From JALZUE01 sp051251725 (GTDB lineage: Bacteria > Pseudomonadota > Gammaproteobacteria > Enterobacterales > Alteromonadaceae), in contig JBPOFN010000065.1 of NCBI GenBank assembly GCA_051251725.1, forward strand, positions 1 to 16,780: 16,780 bases of DNA. The letters run 5' to 3'. Made by a program: the position numbers and the translations under genes. Shown here in pieces: positions 14,875 through 16,780 of the stretch. Under the pieces are notes generated by a model. It made no database searches, was not told the origin of the DNA, and saw only the letters and a program-made list of their open reading frames with translations. How positions within the stretch are numbered: the stretch's first letter is position 1; every line of letters starts with the position of its first letter.

Positions 14875-15915
14875 ATGATGCCAAGAATTAATAGTGTTGA
14901 TACGCTTAAATTATTGGCTATTATTGCGATTATTTCAATACACACGGCTCCTTTCTCTATTGCATCAAGTTCAGAGAGCAATGACTTTTATTACTACTTA
15001 ACTATATTTATTAATCAGGTTGCAAGGTTTGCAGTACCATTATTTTTTGTAATTTCAGGTTATTTTTATGGTTTAAAAATTAGACAAGGTTTTTGTCCAT
15101 TAACTATATCCTATAAAATGTTATCTCGTATTTTGATTTTATATTTAACTTGGTGTGCTATATATCTTATGCCATACAATTTATCTGCAATTGTAGAGTT
15201 TGGTATATTAGGGCCAATAAAGGTCGCCTATTGGAATGTTATGCGGTTGGTTGACCAGCCGATAACTTTCTTATTTGAAGGCAGTAAAGTGCACTTGTGG
15301 TTTTTAATGTCTTTAATGATTTGCATCGTAATTACCGCGTTACTACTGTACTTTAAGCAAGTTAATTTGCTAGTTTTTATTTCACTTTGTTTTTTTATAT
15401 TTGCGGTTTTAGCAAAATCGTATAGTGCCACCCGTTTCGGAGTTAATATCGAGTTTAATACAAGAAATGGGCCTTTTTTTGGGCTGATATTTTTTGTCAC
15501 GGGATATTATTTTACGAAATACAAAATATCTATGAACTGGCTGTATTATGGCATCAGTGTGTTTATTCTTGGTTGTTTTTTGCATTTCTATGAGATTATT
15601 TATTTAAATCAAACATACCATGTCTCGCCTCTACAAGACTTTGTCTTCGGCACATACTTTATGGGGATTGGTGCTGCCATGATCGCTTTATCTAATCATA
15701 AAGTGCTATGTAATCAGTTGGCTGTACGTTTAGGAAAAATGACGTTAGGTATTTATGCATCACATTTTATCTTTGTTGACTTGTTGCGGCCATTAGATAA
15801 AGAATTTAATCATCCTATATGGGAAGTCTCGTTTGTTATATTAGTGTTATTATTTTCTATTAGTTTTACAAAGTTTTTAGCAATGTCAAAGTTAGGTAAA
15901 AAAATTGTTGAGTAA
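14875..15915 (+). CDS. Acyltransferase-3 family membrane protein
   Basis: This protein of up to 346 residues has about ten hydrophobic segments. It opens with the family signature INSVDTLKLLAIIAIISIHTAPF, whose likely catalytic histidine is H23, followed by FAVPLFFVISGYFYG (52-66). A late segment (GKMTLGIYASHFIFVDLL) corresponds to the conserved final helices. It probably O-acylates sugars of the polysaccharide. Two ATGs stand in tandem (14875 and 14878). The AAGGA at 14867-14871 is three bases from the first but six from the second, so 14878 is the better start. It is separated by 45 bases from a decayed relative. Confidence 0.88.
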   Translation: MMPRINSVDTLKLLAIIAIISIHTAPFSIASSSESNDFYYYLTIFINQVARFAVPLFFVISGYFYGLKIRQGFCPLTISYKMLSRILILYLTWCAIYLMPYNLSAIVEFGILGPIKVAYWNVMRLVDQPITFLFEGSKVHLWFLMSLMICIVITALLLYFKQVNLLVFISLCFFIFAVLAKSYSATRFGVNIEFNTRNGPFFGLIFFVTGYYFTKYKISMNWLYYGISVFILGCFLHFYEIIYLNQTYHVSPLQDFVFGTYFMGIGAAMIALSNHKVLCNQLAVRLGKMTLGIYASHFIFVDLLRPLDKEFNHPIWEVSFVILVLLFSISFTKFLAMSKLGKKIVE

Positions 15916-15960
15916 AATAAAAATTAACTATCGCTGCAATAAAATTATTCATGGGATGCA

Positions 15961-16735
15961 ATGCTTAATTCGCTACAAATTTTAAGAGGCCTAGCTGCTT
16001 GGACTGTTGTATTTACTCATATTCAACAAAGTTATTATCTAGGTAAGATAGATAACGGTATTTAGAGCTTCTTCGGCACTTATGGTAACTTTGGCGTTGA
16101 TGTTTTTTATTTTAAGCGGCTTTGTCATGGCTTTGGTTTCAAAGAAACATCTACATTCAGGAGTTTCTTTTGGTATAAACAGGCTGTATCGCTTAGTTCC
16201 TATTTATTGGTTTTATACGTTTTTATTAGTTTTTAGTATATTAATTTTACCTAATGGGACATATTTGACTTGGTGGCAGGACTTTAGCTTATTAAAGTCA
16301 TTACTGTTTATTCCAAATATTAACCCGAATGGGCATGGTTATTATCCAACGCTATATGTCGGCTGGACATTAATATATGAGTTATTCTTTTATTTAGTTT
16401 TTACGGCAATTCTTGTTATGAGATTACCCAAGCCGACAATAGCTTGTGCATTGCTTTTACTTGTTATTGCTTATTTTACCCGTTGGCATCCATTTCTAGG
16501 CCATAGTTCACTTTTACTGGTTGAATTTGCAATTGGCATTATTATTTTTGAATATTATAAATACACTAAGTTAAACAATTTCTTTATAAAAATATTTATC
16601 CCAATTGCAACCTTTACAGTTTTTGCTCTTTATTTTATATATTTAAGTCGAGTCGAAATCGCAAAATTTTTTATAGCGGGTGTAACTGTTTATATATTTA
16701 TTTTAACGGCGTTTTTCAAGGCAGTTGTCGCCTAA
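15961..16735 (+). pseudogene. Broken acyltransferase-3 gene (nonsense, frameshift and probable 3' truncation)
   Basis: From the ATG at 15961 the sequence reads MLNSLQILRGLAAWTVVFTH, a normal acyltransferase-3 start with the catalytic-type H20. It then meets TAG at 16063-16065, where the context (GI-stop-SFFG) suggests a former tryptophan codon. The same frame continues as SFFGTYGNFGVDVF and shifts at the T run 16103-16108. Two more Ts would restore the expected VDVFFILSGF. The other frame then carries ILSGFVMALV, RLYRLVPIYWFY and WTLIYELFFYLVF. It stops at 16735 after TAFFK, short of the usual C-terminal helices, so the end also looks replaced. The stretch open from 16082 is unlikely to be translated usefully because it lacks the active-site histidine. 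Confidence 0.8.
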
Positions 16736-16739
16736 ATTG

Positions 16740-16780
16740 TTAAGCAGCTTCTTTATGTTGCTCTGGATTTAACTCCACAG
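16740..16780 (-). CDS. Possible 3' end of a minus-strand gene at the window edge (perhaps a transposase)
   Basis: On the minus strand the last bases read VELNPEQHKEAA followed by TAA at 16740-16742. The frame is open to the window edge, giving 12 whole residues. The neighbouring acyltransferase sequence stops making sense about 20 bases earlier, so a foreign segment may begin near 16720, as when an insertion sequence has landed in a gene. The fragment is too short to identify. The P/S-V-E-type ending faintly recalls IS3-family transposases, but that is a weak memory-based resemblance. Confidence 0.3.
   Translation of the reverse strand, partial: VELNPEQHKEAA

Noticed and set aside
16103..16108. 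Phase-variable switch in the T run of the broken acyltransferase gene
   Set aside because: The run is only six bases, and a separate upstream TAG already disrupts the gene, so slippage alone could not restore it.

Overview
The window is an AT-rich bacterial chromosome segment. It carries most of a surface- or exo-polysaccharide biosynthesis cluster, all on the + strand, preceded by about 800 bases of palindromic repeats. Base composition, gene style and the repeat type (CGTCATCCCCGC hairpins) suggest a marine gammaproteobacterium of the Alteromonadales, perhaps Colwelliaceae. This is an inference from overall character; no ribosomal or other marker gene is present.

Region 1 (1-834) is a repeat array. 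Two hairpin-forming arms, a left arm beginning CGTCAT and a right arm ending ATGACG, occur in inverted pairs. Two pairs are short (82-173 and 661-755). The third (250-639) has the same two ends but encloses one small gene for a GIY-YIG endonuclease (304-591). An orphan left arm (770-794) lies just before the first polysaccharide gene. A stretch of about 105 bases is directly repeated at an offset of 168.

Region 2 (835-13702) is a tightly packed run of genes with 4-base overlaps, abutting stop/start codons or gaps of at most 22 bases, so it is probably one operon. In order: GT4 glycosyltransferase; GT4 glycosyltransferase; an unlisted 35-residue membrane peptide; an O-antigen ligase/polymerase-like membrane protein resembling the exosortase-A-associated ligase family; GT4; GT2; a Wzx-type flippase; a membrane-anchored SGNH hydrolase; an acyltransferase-3 protein; a GT-A-like glycosyltransferase; a fused acyltransferase-3/SGNH protein; and a GT-B-like glycosyltransferase.

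Region 3 (13703-16780) is looser and looks even more AT-rich. It holds a polysaccharide pyruvyl transferase, another acyltransferase-3 gene, and a broken acyltransferase-3 gene with a nonsense codon, a frameshift and a probable 3' truncation. The last 41 bases read as the C-terminus of a minus-strand gene, possibly of an insertion sequence.

Working model (inference): cytoplasmic glycosyltransferases build a lipid-linked oligosaccharide, acyl and pyruvyl groups are added, the Wzx-like protein flips it, and the ligase-like protein polymerises or transfers it. The initiating phosphoglycosyltransferase, chain-length regulator, export channel and any exosortase are not in view and may lie outside the window. 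The most unusual feature is the GIY-YIG gene enclosed by the same inverted arms that bound the small repeats, which suggests a nuclease-associated mobile repeat family.
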